This document shows, piece by piece, positions 43,732-52,841 of a DNA stretch of 61,564 nt. This DNA is from a virus: positions 1-61,564 of IMG/VR virus record IMGVR_UViG_3300042507_004218. One strand, given 5' to 3'. A program made the position numbers and the translations under genes. Under the pieces are notes generated by a model, which had not been told where the DNA came from, searched no databases, and saw nothing but the letters and a program-made list of their open reading frames with translations. Position 1 is the stretch's first letter; every line of letters begins with the position of its first letter.

Positions 43732-45084
43732 TCATCCTCCGTAGGGCAAACCAAACGGTGACATTGCAATTCCACGACGAACGTCCGCGTAGTTCGGTCG
43801 CTCCTCACGTTCTTCCTGCTGCCTCAACAGGCTTGCTAGGCCCAACATCCCGGCAAGATTGGCGCCGCTCGGCGCAGGGGCCGGAGCGGGGGCGGGGGCC
43901 GCCGCTGGCGCTGGTGCAGGCGCGGCTGTTACCTCATTCCCACTTCCACCCCCACTATCCGCTGCAGGGGCTGTTGTCGTGGGCGTCTCGCCGGTACCGC
44001 CTGTCGTGTCTTGCGCCGCAATAGCGTCGATCTGAGCTTGGCTCAGCGGGGTCAAACCAGTAGCGTCCTGGAAGGCTTGGCTGTTCACGATGTTCGACAC
44101 CAGCCCCGGCATGGTGAGCCCTGCGATGGGTCCCGCCACATGCCCCAGCGCCTGTTGGGGAGTAATGACACCGCTGAGAAGACCACCCAGCGCCTGCGTG
44201 CCAGCGATCATAGCCCCTGCACCTGGGACCAGCATGCCCATGAGGGTGTCGATATTTTCGTTGAGGAATGCGTGCGCTTCCATCGAGGCTAGCGCTTGAT
44301 CAACTGTTTGGGTCGGAGATATTTCCATACTGCCCAAGCCCGCATCGGACAGCATTGACAGCGTACCTTGATCAAGCCCTGCTGTGCTTATTGACGGCGG
44401 AGCTTCACCAAGGAAGCCAGTATCCAAAGCGCTTGAACCGACAAGATCTTCAGGAGTAAGCCCCAACATCTGCGCGGCCACATTGACAGCGTTTTGCTGC
44501 GCGGACAGATCTGGCAGTGGTGCGTTAACACCGAACCCAGGGGTGTTGGGGTTCAGGCCAAGAGAAATGTTCAGACCTGCGGAGGCAAGGGGGACGCCCG
44601 CACCTGTACCCCAACCTCCTCCTGAAGCATTAGTGACAACATTCCCCGCCGTCAAACTTGAAAGCGAATCCAGCACCGCCTGTTCAACGGGGTCGGTCGC
44701 AGGCCCGGGAGCAGGACCGGGAGCAGGACCGGGGCCACTTAGTCCGATTTCTCCAAGAACAGCGTCAAAATCAACAGGGGCAGGCCCGGGAGCGGGGCCG
44801 GGGCCGGGAGCAGGACCGGGGCCACTGCCTTCTTCAGTTTCCCCACCTTCGCCGCCTTCTTCGCCGCTCTCCGCAACGACGCCGCCTAGACCGTCTGCAC
44901 CTGTCAGCCCGACACTGACCCCGGGGTCCCCCCCAAGGGCATCAAGGCCCACCGTGGAGGTTTCGCCTCCACCGCCACCGTCGCCACCGCCATCGCCGCC
45001 ATACAGCCGCATCCGCCCAGCCACCGGACGGAAAGCGCGAGGGTCAAGATCGGGGACTTCGCACGCCCAATTCTTGTATCTCAT
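43732..45084 (-). CDS. Gly/Pro-rich virion protein
   Basis: 450 residues. The N-terminal third is strikingly Gly-, Glu- and Pro-rich (GGDGGGDGGGGGE, then GPGPAPGPAPGP repeats), followed by a folded middle (LSDAGLGSMEISPTQTVDQA, MLVPGAGAMIAGTQALGG). It ends in an Ala/Pro-rich stretch and RRGIAMSPFGLPYGG. Flexible collagen-like and PGP segments suggest an extended spacer in the tail or capsid. Start overlaps the upstream GNAT-like gene. Function unknown. Confidence 0.6.
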   Translation of the reverse strand: MRYKNWACEVPDLDPRAFRPVAGRMRLYGGDGGGDGGGGGETSTVGLDALGGDPGVSVGLTGADGLGGVVAESGEEGGEGGETEEGSGPGPAPGPGPAPGPAPVDFDAVLGEIGLSGPGPAPGPAPGPATDPVEQAVLDSLSSLTAGNVVTNASGGGWGTGAGVPLASAGLNISLGLNPNTPGFGVNAPLPDLSAQQNAVNVAAQMLGLTPEDLVGSSALDTGFLGEAPPSISTAGLDQGTLSMLSDAGLGSMEISPTQTVDQALASMEAHAFLNENIDTLMGMLVPGAGAMIAGTQALGGLLSGVITPQQALGHVAGPIAGLTMPGLVSNIVNSQAFQDATGLTPLSQAQIDAIAAQDTTGGTGETPTTTAPAADSGGGSGNEVTAAPAPAPAAAPAPAPAPAPSGANLAGMLGLASLLRQQEEREERPNYADVRRGIAMSPFGLPYGG

Positions 45085-45485
45085 ATCGACCTCTCAAACA
45101 GGACGCTTTTTTCCTTGAACCCGAAACGCGACCAAAGGCGCACTGTGGACGGCCTACCCGCCCCGCCGATGTGCGTAGCTCCTGCCTGTTTCAGCAGCGC
45201 AGCAAACTGCGCAAAGTTCTCCTGATCTGCGATCAACCTACCGCCCATCGCCAGCACGAACGCAACGCGCTTGTTTCGATTGTTCTGAAACGCCACGGCG
45301 GCAGCGCCAACCACGGCGTCGTCTTTTGCCCAATACAGAGCGCACCTACCTTGCCCAAGGTCAGCGCGAAGCTGATCCAGCGTTATGTCCCCATTCGACC
45401 ACTCCAGCGCATCCTTGAGAAAAGGCTCAACCAGCGGCCAGCTTTGGTGGACATGTGAAGTGGGGACAGCCTGGATCACGCTCAT
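45081..45485 (-). CDS. GNAT-fold protein (T7 gp13-like)
   Basis: 134 residues. HVHQSWPLVEPFLKDALEWS, VVGAAAVAFQNNRNKRVAFV and RPSTVRLWSRFGFKEKS follow the order of a GNAT acetyltransferase fold. Short GNAT-like proteins among the virion genes of T7-like and related podoviruses (T7 gp13 type) are assembly factors or minor virion proteins and may not be enzymes. The ATG overlaps the upstream stop. Fold call is from pattern; activity is not implied. Confidence 0.65.
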   Translation of the reverse strand: MSVIQAVPTSHVHQSWPLVEPFLKDALEWSNGDITLDQLRADLGQGRCALYWAKDDAVVGAAAVAFQNNRNKRVAFVLAMGGRLIADQENFAQFAALLKQAGATHIGGAGRPSTVRLWSRFGFKEKSVLFERSI

Positions 45486-46834
45486 GTCAAATCCCAGAAT
45501 GACATGGTCCCGATGGCGTTGTGCGTGCCGGTCAGCGCACGGGCTGCGACGGTGTAAATGTCACTGACCCCTCCCAAGGTAGCACCAAGCTGCAGATCCC
45601 AGTTGTAGTCGCTGCCGTTGGATATTGGCGCAGAGGTCTGCGTAGATGCCAAAACATAACTTGAGAAGACAACCGTGCCTCCGGTCAAGGCAGTTGCAGA
45701 CAGATCTTGCTCCACGTTAGAAGACGAAGAAGCCACCCAAGAGGCTCCGGTCAGCGTCGGGTTCTTGATCAGCGCAACTTCAAACGTCACAGCCGATGTT
45801 GCGGTCGGTAACACAGAGTATCCATCCGGGATCACCACCGCCCCCGTGCGCCCAGTAGCCAGACGAATGGACATCAGTGGAACGAAAGAAGAACCAATGT
45901 TCGTGTTTGCCGCCGTCATGCGGACAACATCAGTAGCAACACGCTTTTCGTAGCCACCCTCAGAAATCACCGTTGAGCAGATTTGACGCAGGCTCCCGGC
46001 ACTGGCCGTCACCCCGGTATTGGTGATCTCGTACCGCACCGGCAAGATGGCGGTGGTCATGTAAACGCGGTCAAGGTTGTTCGCGTTCTGGAAGGTGTGG
46101 CAGATGATCGTCTGGCCGTTGATGATGAACCCGGTACGGACAGAACCCACCCCGAGCCATTCAAAGTCCTGCCAGAAGATCTGCGCCTTGGTGATGTCGA
46201 TGGTAAGCGCGGAGTCCCCCGTGCCGTTGAGTTTGTCGCCGTTCCACTCGGCCTGAGGCACCCTGGTGTCCACTGCGGTGCCCGTCACGTAGGTGCGCCG
46301 CACCATGTACAAGGTCGTGCCGTCAAGCTCGAAAAAGACGCCGTTCTCGGTGTTGAAGTAACCCACCCTGACGCGCTGGTTCTCTTGCGCCGCGCCGATG
46401 ACGAAGGTGTTCATCACCAGAAGCCCCTTACCCGGCTGGTAGGGGAATGACCGATAAGTCTGCCGCACCACCTCCGACCCGCTGCTCGTGGTCGTGGTCA
46501 TGTTGACGGTGGACTCGTTGGCGATGTAGGTCACCGCCCCGCCTGTGGCAGTCGTCTCGCTGAACAGGTCGTTCTTGGCGTAGCGGTTCTGGCTGTCGAA
46601 GAGGGTGTAGGGTTGGCTGAAGCGAGCGCGGCCAAAGGCATCCAGGGCGGTGCCGTAGAAGTTGACGTTTACAGGTTGCGCACTCACGATCAGCCCCAGC
46701 AGGTTGTCGAGTTGGTTGAAGTACAGCCGAAGGACGTTGACAAGCGCATCGAAGTACTTCTGATCGTATTGGGGTGTCGGTTTAGGCAGCGAAGGCGCTG
46801 TAAACCGCTTGATGACGTTGGCCCAGATACTCAC
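45482..46834 (-). CDS. Virion (tail) protein, beta-rich
   Basis: 450 residues. The N-terminal helix pair (ALVNVLRLYFNQLDNLLGLI) is followed by an all-beta region with GYFNTENGVFFELDGTTLYM and EWNGDKLNGTGDSALTIDIT that resembles a jelly-roll or lectin-like virion domain seen in related uncultured phages. Encoded between the nozzle candidate and GNAT protein, so a tail or fibre-attached role is likely. Overlaps both neighbours. Confidence 0.7.
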   Translation of the reverse strand: MSIWANVIKRFTAPSLPKPTPQYDQKYFDALVNVLRLYFNQLDNLLGLIVSAQPVNVNFYGTALDAFGRARFSQPYTLFDSQNRYAKNDLFSETTATGGAVTYIANESTVNMTTTTSSGSEVVRQTYRSFPYQPGKGLLVMNTFVIGAAQENQRVRVGYFNTENGVFFELDGTTLYMVRRTYVTGTAVDTRVPQAEWNGDKLNGTGDSALTIDITKAQIFWQDFEWLGVGSVRTGFIINGQTIICHTFQNANNLDRVYMTTAILPVRYEITNTGVTASAGSLRQICSTVISEGGYEKRVATDVVRMTAANTNIGSSFVPLMSIRLATGRTGAVVIPDGYSVLPTATSAVTFEVALIKNPTLTGASWVASSSSNVEQDLSATALTGGTVVFSSYVLASTQTSAPISNGSDYNWDLQLGATLGGVSDIYTVAARALTGTHNAIGTMSFWDLT

Positions 46835-48708
46835 GATTTACGCCCGTCTGGTCGAATGTCGATTCGCGGCGCACCAAGCTGCCACTGAACCCCAAGCTCA
46901 TCCGAAGCGATCTTCATGGACATCTGCCTGCCACGGACCCGGATATTGACCTGCCCGGTGAACTGCTCCACAGGAACCGTTGCGCTGCGAATGACAGGAA
47001 AAGCGTTGCTCCCCGCCACAGACATATTCGAGCTTGTGCTTGGCACTGGCGTGATGCCCCGGGTGTACCCTGAACCCGAATTCTGTAGCGGGAACAGGCT
47101 GAGCGTAGCACGCGGCGCTGAAGCTGTCGAGCCTCGGAAGGTGATGTCCGGGAGCACCCGCCAGACGAAACCGAAGTTGTGCCCGTCGTCGATGTCAAAC
47201 TCAGACGAGGTGATGTATGCGTTGATCGGCACAGGCGTGCCCGACTCATTGTCGTCTACCTCGTACTCCTGGTATAGCAGTCGTTGGCCATTTGCGGAGA
47301 TTGGGTAGCTGCTGATAATGCCGGCATCGATCCAAGCGGTTCTGGACAGGTTGCCGTAATACCAGACCTTCTCAAGGTAGTTGTAGACAACGTATTTGTC
47401 GATGGTGGTAGAACCCGACGAGCAATAGAACCACCAGATCTCATTGAACTGCTCTACCGTGGCAGCGAAAGTCTGTTGAGTCTGGTTGAAGTTGTAGTTG
47501 CGGAAGACGTATTCCCGCACATCGCAGGGCAGCGTTTGCACGCGCCCGTCGTACATGTAGAACTTCTCCTCGCCCATCCAGTAGGTGACGCCCGCAGCAA
47601 CGATACAGGCCCGGTCGCTCACGATGGAGACGTTGTCGGCCAAGATCTGCGTGCCCCAGACGATGGGCGGGCCGAGGTACTGGAGAGAGTACAGCGAGGT
47701 GTCCGTCCAGACCAGAATCTCCTGACGTACCTGGAGCACAGCTTGAATTTCGCTGCCGTGGGACAGCCGCACACTACCCGCTTGGTTCGTCGCCGCAGGG
47801 GTCCAGTTGACTGCACTCTCCTGATCAGACCACCGGATCAGCATGGGGTCGAGCGTGATGCTGCCGTAGTCCGTACAGCCAAACGCCAGGACGAAGCGCG
47901 AGGTGTCGGAGACGATCAGCAGGTTGTGCAGTGCCGGAACGTCGGACGCGCCGGGAAGGGACGAGAGTTCCACGCCCCGGGCCGTGAGGCCAGAGGAAGC
48001 GTCCCAGTAGTACATGGCCCCACCCTTGGGGCCGAAGATCAGGTCTTCGCCGAAGTTCTGGTTGTTCCAGATTCGCAGTGGTTGCGCGGTCAGCGAACCT
48101 GACCCCCAAGACCCAGAGCCCCACGAGCCACCACCCCAGCCAGTGGCGGGGTACTGAATGGCGCCGCCTGTGTTGACCTGATACGCGCCCGTGACCGCAA
48201 CACCGCCCGTCGTACCCGCAGCCACCACGCTGCTGGTGGTGATGGAGTAGTTGTTGACATCGATGTAGGTGATCTGGAATTGAGCGTTCAGAAGGGAAGC
48301 GTAGGTGCCGGTGACCCCACTGAAGGTCACGAAGTCCCCGTTCAGGGCTCCGTGGAGAGGATCATTGACGATGACCGTCGTTGTACCGTCACCAGTAAAG
48401 GGATTGTTGGGCAGGCTGCGCGTAGCACGGAGGGGCGTGATATCGTTGTATGCCCCGCCGTACATGATGTAGTACTTGAGATTGGTGCCCATCCCAAGAT
48501 AGATAGCCGCAGAGAACGTAGTCCACGGCCACATGGAACGGCAAACACCAAGGAAGGTGTTGTTGGACAACTGCGTCCAGCCCCCGATCTTTTCCGGGGT
48601 GCCGTAACGGAACCTGACCTTGTCGCAGTCATACCAGCCACCTTCAGTGGTATACCGGGTATTCTCCCTGTTTACCCCAGGTTTGAAGATGATTTTCTTC
48701 AGCGGCAT
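46831..48708 (-). CDS. Tail nozzle / DNA stabilisation protein candidate (P22 gp10-like)
   Basis: 625 residues. The opening IIFKPGVNRENTRYTTEGGW, then YDCDKVRFRYGTPEKIGGW is the characteristic start of P22 gp10-type packaged-DNA stabilisation proteins. The rest is a beta-propeller-like repeat region (VLFAF..., EEKFYMYDGRVQTLPCDVRE). In podoviruses this protein forms the hub or nozzle below the portal adaptor. Its presence, with the lack of tape measure, tail tube and sheath genes, supports a short-tailed virion. Confidence 0.8.
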   Translation of the reverse strand: MPLKKIIFKPGVNRENTRYTTEGGWYDCDKVRFRYGTPEKIGGWTQLSNNTFLGVCRSMWPWTTFSAAIYLGMGTNLKYYIMYGGAYNDITPLRATRSLPNNPFTGDGTTTVIVNDPLHGALNGDFVTFSGVTGTYASLLNAQFQITYIDVNNYSITTSSVVAAGTTGGVAVTGAYQVNTGGAIQYPATGWGGGSWGSGSWGSGSLTAQPLRIWNNQNFGEDLIFGPKGGAMYYWDASSGLTARGVELSSLPGASDVPALHNLLIVSDTSRFVLAFGCTDYGSITLDPMLIRWSDQESAVNWTPAATNQAGSVRLSHGSEIQAVLQVRQEILVWTDTSLYSLQYLGPPIVWGTQILADNVSIVSDRACIVAAGVTYWMGEEKFYMYDGRVQTLPCDVREYVFRNYNFNQTQQTFAATVEQFNEIWWFYCSSGSTTIDKYVVYNYLEKVWYYGNLSRTAWIDAGIISSYPISANGQRLLYQEYEVDDNESGTPVPINAYITSSEFDIDDGHNFGFVWRVLPDITFRGSTASAPRATLSLFPLQNSGSGYTRGITPVPSTSSNMSVAGSNAFPVIRSATVPVEQFTGQVNIRVRGRQMSMKIASDELGVQWQLGAPRIDIRPDGRKS

Positions 48709-48722
48709 GGCTGCACCCTAAA

Positions 48723-48893
48723 TCAGGCATTGCGCTTCTTGTCCCAGACGGACCAAGCCACGCCGGCCAGCGTAGCCACGGCACCGGCTACTGCGTTGAT
48801 GGTGTCACCGTCCAAGCCCCAAGAGACCAGAAGACCGCCGCCGACAGTGGTCAGAGCGTGGCGGACGAGAGCGGTAATCATTGTTGCGTTCAT
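48723..48893 (-). CDS. Pam3-gp28-type holin
   Basis: 56 residues from ATG 48893: MNATMITALVRHALTTVGGG, LLVSWGLDGDTINAVAGAV and ATLAGVAWSVWDKKRNA. Two hydrophobic spans with a short turn and a basic tail match the small Pam3-gp28-family putative holins. It would make the membrane lesion that frees the lysozyme. Its start overlaps the stop of the secreted protein gene (48890), and lysozyme follows upstream in the same cassette. Confidence 0.8.
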   Translation of the reverse strand: MNATMITALVRHALTTVGGGLLVSWGLDGDTINAVAGAVATLAGVAWSVWDKKRNA

Positions 48894-49183
48894 AGGATCT
48901 CCGGTTTACGAAATGCCCGAGAGGGGATCACGGATGCGCTCCCATCGAGCCATGCGATTTGAACAGACTCCTCCACCAGAATCCAGCACCCTGGGACTCG
49001 GATCTTGTCCTCGATGAAGACTGCCCAGCGGGCGGTCCCTACGCAGGGGCCGGGTTCACGGTGAAGCTCTACGCGGGTGTCCCCCGCTCGGACCTCGGCA
49101 ATGGGCCCCAGGCCATCGCCCATGACGCTGCCTGAAACACTACCCGCCAGGAGCAGAGCGAACAAGGCAGCGGAGGGGCGCAT
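48890..49183 (-). CDS. Secreted lysis-cassette protein
   Basis: 97 residues from ATG 49183 with GGAG. MRPSAALFALLLAGSVSGSV is a signal peptide or anchor. The remainder is a small beta domain with two cysteines (EPGPCVG, VPGCWIL) able to form a disulfide. Small secreted proteins in this slot between lysozyme and holin are frequent; spanin function is possible but the coiled coil and lipobox of spanins are missing. Coupled to both neighbours. Confidence 0.65.
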   Translation of the reverse strand: MRPSAALFALLLAGSVSGSVMGDGLGPIAEVRAGDTRVELHREPGPCVGTARWAVFIEDKIRVPGCWILVEESVQIAWLDGSASVIPSRAFRKPEIL

Positions 49184-49184
49184 A

Positions 49185-49661
49185 TCACATCTCCATGATG
49201 TCGCAGCAGCGGCGGGTCCATCCGCGCCCGAAAGCACCGAAGGTGTTGAGGTTGGTCAGGAAGCGCAGGCGTTGGGAAATGAGCCGTGCCCGCAGTGCGT
49301 CCGGGTTGGCCGCGTTGGCAGCCGCCAGTGTGCGGGGGCCGAGCACGCCGTCATCAGCCACACCAAGGGCCCGCTGGAGCCACAGGATGGACTGCCGCAC
49401 CCCGGAGTTCACCGCAGCATCGAAGACCGCGTAGCGCACCGCAGCGGGCAGTTCATCGGCCCGGACAGGCTTCCAGTACTCCTCCAGGTAGATACGCTTG
49501 GCGAGGTCCACAGGAAGGTCCTGCATGGCCCCTTTGTAGCCGACGCGACGGGCGACGGCTTCCGTGATGCCCATGTTGGTAGCCGCACCCGGGTCGAGGG
49601 GATGATGAACATACCCCCCTTCCGCTTTCAGGACATGCTGAAAGGCTGCGTCGAACTGCAT
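49185..49661 (-). CDS. GH108 lysozyme (endolysin)
   Basis: 158 residues. KAEGGYVHHPLDPGAATNMG, with Glu14 in the EGGY motif, and RIYLEEYWKPVRADELP are the landmarks of glycoside hydrolase family 108 muramidases. The C-terminal half has ALGVADDGVLGPRTLAAANA, the peptidoglycan-binding part. It degrades the cell wall at lysis. No signal peptide, so it depends on the holin next door. Confidence 0.92.
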   Translation of the reverse strand: MQFDAAFQHVLKAEGGYVHHPLDPGAATNMGITEAVARRVGYKGAMQDLPVDLAKRIYLEEYWKPVRADELPAAVRYAVFDAAVNSGVRQSILWLQRALGVADDGVLGPRTLAAANAANPDALRARLISQRLRFLTNLNTFGAFGRGWTRRCCDIMEM

Positions 49662-49663
49662 GA

Positions 49664-49825
49664 TCAGTCCGTCAGCCCGGCGGGCTCGGGGGTCTTGACT
49701 TGGGGAGCGGCCTGGGCCTGGATCTCCTGCACGATCTGGAACACCTCACCGTACGGGCGGGTGCCAAGGTACTGGAGGAGGCCGTTGATCAGGGACAGCT
49801 TCAGGGTGACGTCTTGGTCTTGCAT
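49664..49825 (-). CDS. Small lysis-cassette protein, unknown
   Basis: 53 residues from ATG 49825: MQDQDVTLKLSLINGLLQYL, GTRPYGEVFQIVQEIQAQA. A helical protein of this form is commonly encoded beside phage lysozymes. It ends 2 bases before the lysozyme ATG. Role unknown. Confidence 0.65.
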   Translation of the reverse strand: MQDQDVTLKLSLINGLLQYLGTRPYGEVFQIVQEIQAQAAPQVKTPEPAGLTD

Positions 49826-49834
49826 GATGGTTCC

Positions 49835-50176
49835 TCAAAAGGACGGGTTGACAGCCGTAAGCCACGGCAGGGGCGGTTGAATGACCGGGGGGTTCTTCTG
49901 ATTCTCGATCTGCTGCGCCACGTTGGCTTCGGTAGCCTCCTTCGGCACACCAGAGCCCCAGCACCACGACAGAACCATGTCCTGCGTCAGTTCGTTGTAC
50001 GGCGTGAAGTCGCCGTTCTCGTCGGGTTCTTGGGTGAATGAGCAGGTGCCGTAGACGGTGCCGGAAAAAGCGCCGTCAGTGCCGTTGCAGCGCCAGCCGC
50101 ACTCGATCACGTATTCGGGCGGGGTTGCCGTGGTCGGCGTGGTCTTGAGCCAGTCGATAGTCCAGGTCGGGGTCAT
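49835..50176 (-). CDS. DUF7936-like phage protein
   Basis: 113 residues. TPTWTIDWLKTTPTT, DGAFSGTVYGTCSFT, PYNELTQDMVLSWCWG and QQIENQKNPP follow the pattern of the DUF7936 family of small phage proteins near tail fibre genes. A small beta domain with a helical end; virion association is likely but unproved. Confidence 0.7.
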   Translation of the reverse strand: MTPTWTIDWLKTTPTTATPPEYVIECGWRCNGTDGAFSGTVYGTCSFTQEPDENGDFTPYNELTQDMVLSWCWGSGVPKEATEANVAQQIENQKNPPVIQPPLPWLTAVNPSF

Positions 50177-50187
50177 GGTGGTTCCTT

Positions 50188-50676
50188 TCAGGGTTGACGG
50201 GCATATTGCCCATGAAATTTGAGACGCGCTTCTGTAGCTACTAGACCAGCAAGTTCAAGGTCTTTGAAGTACCCGACCATGTGCGTCTTGCCGTTCTTCA
50301 TCACGCGCACTACCCATGCTTTACTTGCTTTGTGCCATGACACGCCGGGGTGCCCCGAGGTGTTACTGGCAAGCGCGGGGCGGTTGCACTGGTTCTCGCT
50401 GCGGTTTGCAGCCCGCAGGTTCTCAATCCTGTTGTCTGCACGGTCGCCATTGATGTGGTCAATCTCTGGCGGCAGATACCCATGGTGCATCAGGAAGATC
50501 AGCCGATGCGCCTTGTGAACCTTGCCCATCCATGTGATGTGGCGGTATCCAGTCTTGTGCAGTGACCCAGCGGGCTTATCAATCCAACGTGATTTGTTTG
50601 GATGCGTCACCCCGCGCCAGTACAAGGTTCCGTCCCTGTACTCAAAGCAGTCGGCAACTTGTGTTTGAGTGATCAT
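50188..50676 (-). CDS. HNH homing endonuclease with AP2 domain
   Basis: 162 residues. KVHKAHRLIFLMHHGYLPPE, IDHINGDRADNRIENLRAAN and RSENQCN form an HNH_3 nuclease core. SGHPGVSWHKASKAWVVRV is the AP2-type DNA-binding strand set. Free-standing HNH/AP2 proteins in phages are mobile homing endonucleases. It sits between the tail fibre gene and DUF7936, overlapping the tail fibre stop (ATGA), and has lower G+C than its neighbours. Confidence 0.88.
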   Translation of the reverse strand: MITQTQVADCFEYRDGTLYWRGVTHPNKSRWIDKPAGSLHKTGYRHITWMGKVHKAHRLIFLMHHGYLPPEIDHINGDRADNRIENLRAANRSENQCNRPALASNTSGHPGVSWHKASKAWVVRVMKNGKTHMVGYFKDLELAGLVATEARLKFHGQYARQP

Positions 50677-52832
50677 GTTGCATTCGTCGTTGCCAGCAGG
50701 TAGTACACCGTACCGTTGACCTTGATAGCGATCTTGTGCGTCACAGTAACATTGGTGATGCCCGCACCAGTTACGCCAGAGCCTTCGCAGTAAACGGCGG
50801 GGATAGTGTTTCCGGCGCTGAGATCAACCGAGTAAACCTGCACCGTGTCCGCCGGGCCGGTAGAAGGTTCGGTTCCCGATCCAACACTCAGAACACCGAC
50901 GGCGCTTGTGCCAACCGATGTGGTGTTAAGTGCAAGGTTACGGTTAGCGTCTAACGTAAGCGCCTGCGTGAACGAGATGGCATTGCCTGCGGTGCCGCCT
51001 GCTGACACATACCATGCGTGAGTGCTACCGCCATTTGCGCCGGTCATTTCGTACCGGGCTGCACCTACGCTGCTGGACTGATATAGCCAGTTAGTGCCGT
51101 TCCAGTAGGCGGCATGAGTCATATCACTGGCGGTGCTGCCAGCAGCACGACAAGACAACGCAGCACCAAACCCTACTTGCGCCGCTGTTGCAAGACTCCA
51201 AGCACTCGGCGTCACCCCCAAGCCGAGGTTGCCGGAGGAGTCGAGGCGCATACGTTCGGTAGCATTAATATCAAAACGCATTGCCGTTGCGCCCTCAGTG
51301 CCAATGGCAACAAGGCCAGTATCCCAAGTTAAATAGCCACTATTAGAACGACCGGAAGCTGTTATTACTTGACCCCATCGAGTTACACCGCCGCTAGAAA
51401 CACCAAACCTTGTCCCAACTTGAAATTGATTTTCAGGCGAACTCGTCCCAATCCCCAGACCTGTGGAGGTCAGCACCATCTGATCTGACCCGCCGCCAGC
51501 GACAAACCCTAACTTGTCTGCTGCGGGGAAAAAGATGCCGGTGTTAGTGTCAGAGGTGTAAGAGAAAACAGGATCAGCGTTAGTGCCAGCAATAGAAGAC
51601 TTCAGACCTGTGGAGGTCAGGCGCATTTGTTCGGAGCCAGATGCGTTAAAATACAGCCCACCAGCCCCCATGTAAACGGATTCAGCAGCGACCAGTGACG
51701 CGCCGTTAAAGATGCCGCTGTATGTGCTGTCAGAGTAAGTCCGCAGCTTTGTTGCTGCGGCCCCGAAAATACCCGTGCCGCTAACAGCAAAATTCGTCCC
51801 ATCAAACGTCAGCGCACTCCCGCTTGTCGCCACCTTGGACCCGTTGAGATACAGCACGCCGTTGGCGGTGCCTGCTGAGAGCGTGGGATTGGCGACCAGG
51901 GTCAGCGTGCTGCTGTTGAGCCGCATCTGCTCAACATCATTGATGGCAAACACCAGCGGCACGTTACCGCCCGTGCTGACATAAGCCGCCGCAGAACCGA
52001 CGGCATACATATCCAGCCTGCGAGTACCACTTTGGTCAAAAAACCTCAGAAGACCGTTGTTGCCGTCACTGGAAGACGTTATGCGTACATTCGTCCCGCC
52101 CGTGGTAGTGCCGACCAGGAGGCTGGAGCCATCAAAAGCAAGGCTTGCACTGTCCGTCTGCGCCCCGCCCGTGGTGCTGTAGACCAGCCTCGTCGGCGTC
52201 AGGCTGGTGTTGGTGATGGACGAAGACGACACCCCCGTCAGACCCGTCAGACTCGTCACCCACTGCGGAGCACTCCCGGAAGAGGTGAGGACGCGGTTGG
52301 CTGCACCGATGCCGAGCTTGCTCAGGGCCGTGGTACCTGTGGCGTACAGGAGATCACCAGCGGTGTAGCTCGACTGCCCCGTGCCGCCCGAAGCGGCTGC
52401 CAAGGCCGTGCCAAGCGTCAAGGACGCCATCGCGTTGAACGTTTCAACAACGTCCGTACCATTGCAATACAGGAACCTGTACTGGCCCGCAGGCACTGCA
52501 ATCCCGGTGCCGCTTAGCGTCTTCAGCGTCAGCGTTTGGTTCGTGTCATTGCGGAAGACATAGAACTTGCTGGCAGCGGGGCAGATGACGTTCCTGCTTG
52601 CTCCTGGCGTTCCGGTTGCCACAATGAACATCTTGCGGGCCTCATTGGCCGCAGAGCCATCCCCGTTGCTCAGGGTGTAATCGCTGCCCCCTACCGTGAT
52701 GGTCGTGGTCCCGGCAACAGCCTCAGACAAAGGTGTCGTGATGGCGTTATTGACCGTCGTGCCCCAGGTACCTGAAAGCTCACCAGTGGCCGGGAGTTCC
52801 AGTTTCAGAAGAGGGGTAAATGAAGAAGGCAT
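50673..52832 (-). CDS. Tail fibre / receptor-binding protein
   Basis: 719 residues. The N-terminal LKLELPATGELSGTWGTTVN and ITTPLSEAVAG block is typical of virion-attached fibre proteins. The middle is long, Ser/Thr/Gly-rich and beta-helical, with repeats such as SASGGTGQSSY, LRFFDQSGTRRLDMY, EQMRLTSTGL and YTSDTNTGIFFPA. No C-terminal chaperone domain was recognised. It should determine host binding. It shares its stop with the start of the homing endonuclease. Confidence 0.8.
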   Translation of the reverse strand: MPSSFTPLLKLELPATGELSGTWGTTVNNAITTPLSEAVAGTTTITVGGSDYTLSNGDGSAANEARKMFIVATGTPGASRNVICPAASKFYVFRNDTNQTLTLKTLSGTGIAVPAGQYRFLYCNGTDVVETFNAMASLTLGTALAAASGGTGQSSYTAGDLLYATGTTALSKLGIGAANRVLTSSGSAPQWVTSLTGLTGVSSSSITNTSLTPTRLVYSTTGGAQTDSASLAFDGSSLLVGTTTGGTNVRITSSSDGNNGLLRFFDQSGTRRLDMYAVGSAAAYVSTGGNVPLVFAINDVEQMRLNSSTLTLVANPTLSAGTANGVLYLNGSKVATSGSALTFDGTNFAVSGTGIFGAAATKLRTYSDSTYSGIFNGASLVAAESVYMGAGGLYFNASGSEQMRLTSTGLKSSIAGTNADPVFSYTSDTNTGIFFPAADKLGFVAGGGSDQMVLTSTGLGIGTSSPENQFQVGTRFGVSSGGVTRWGQVITASGRSNSGYLTWDTGLVAIGTEGATAMRFDINATERMRLDSSGNLGLGVTPSAWSLATAAQVGFGAALSCRAAGSTASDMTHAAYWNGTNWLYQSSSVGAARYEMTGANGGSTHAWYVSAGGTAGNAISFTQALTLDANRNLALNTTSVGTSAVGVLSVGSGTEPSTGPADTVQVYSVDLSAGNTIPAVYCEGSGVTGAGITNVTVTHKIAIKVNGTVYYLLATTNAT

Positions 52833-52841
52833 TTCAGAACC

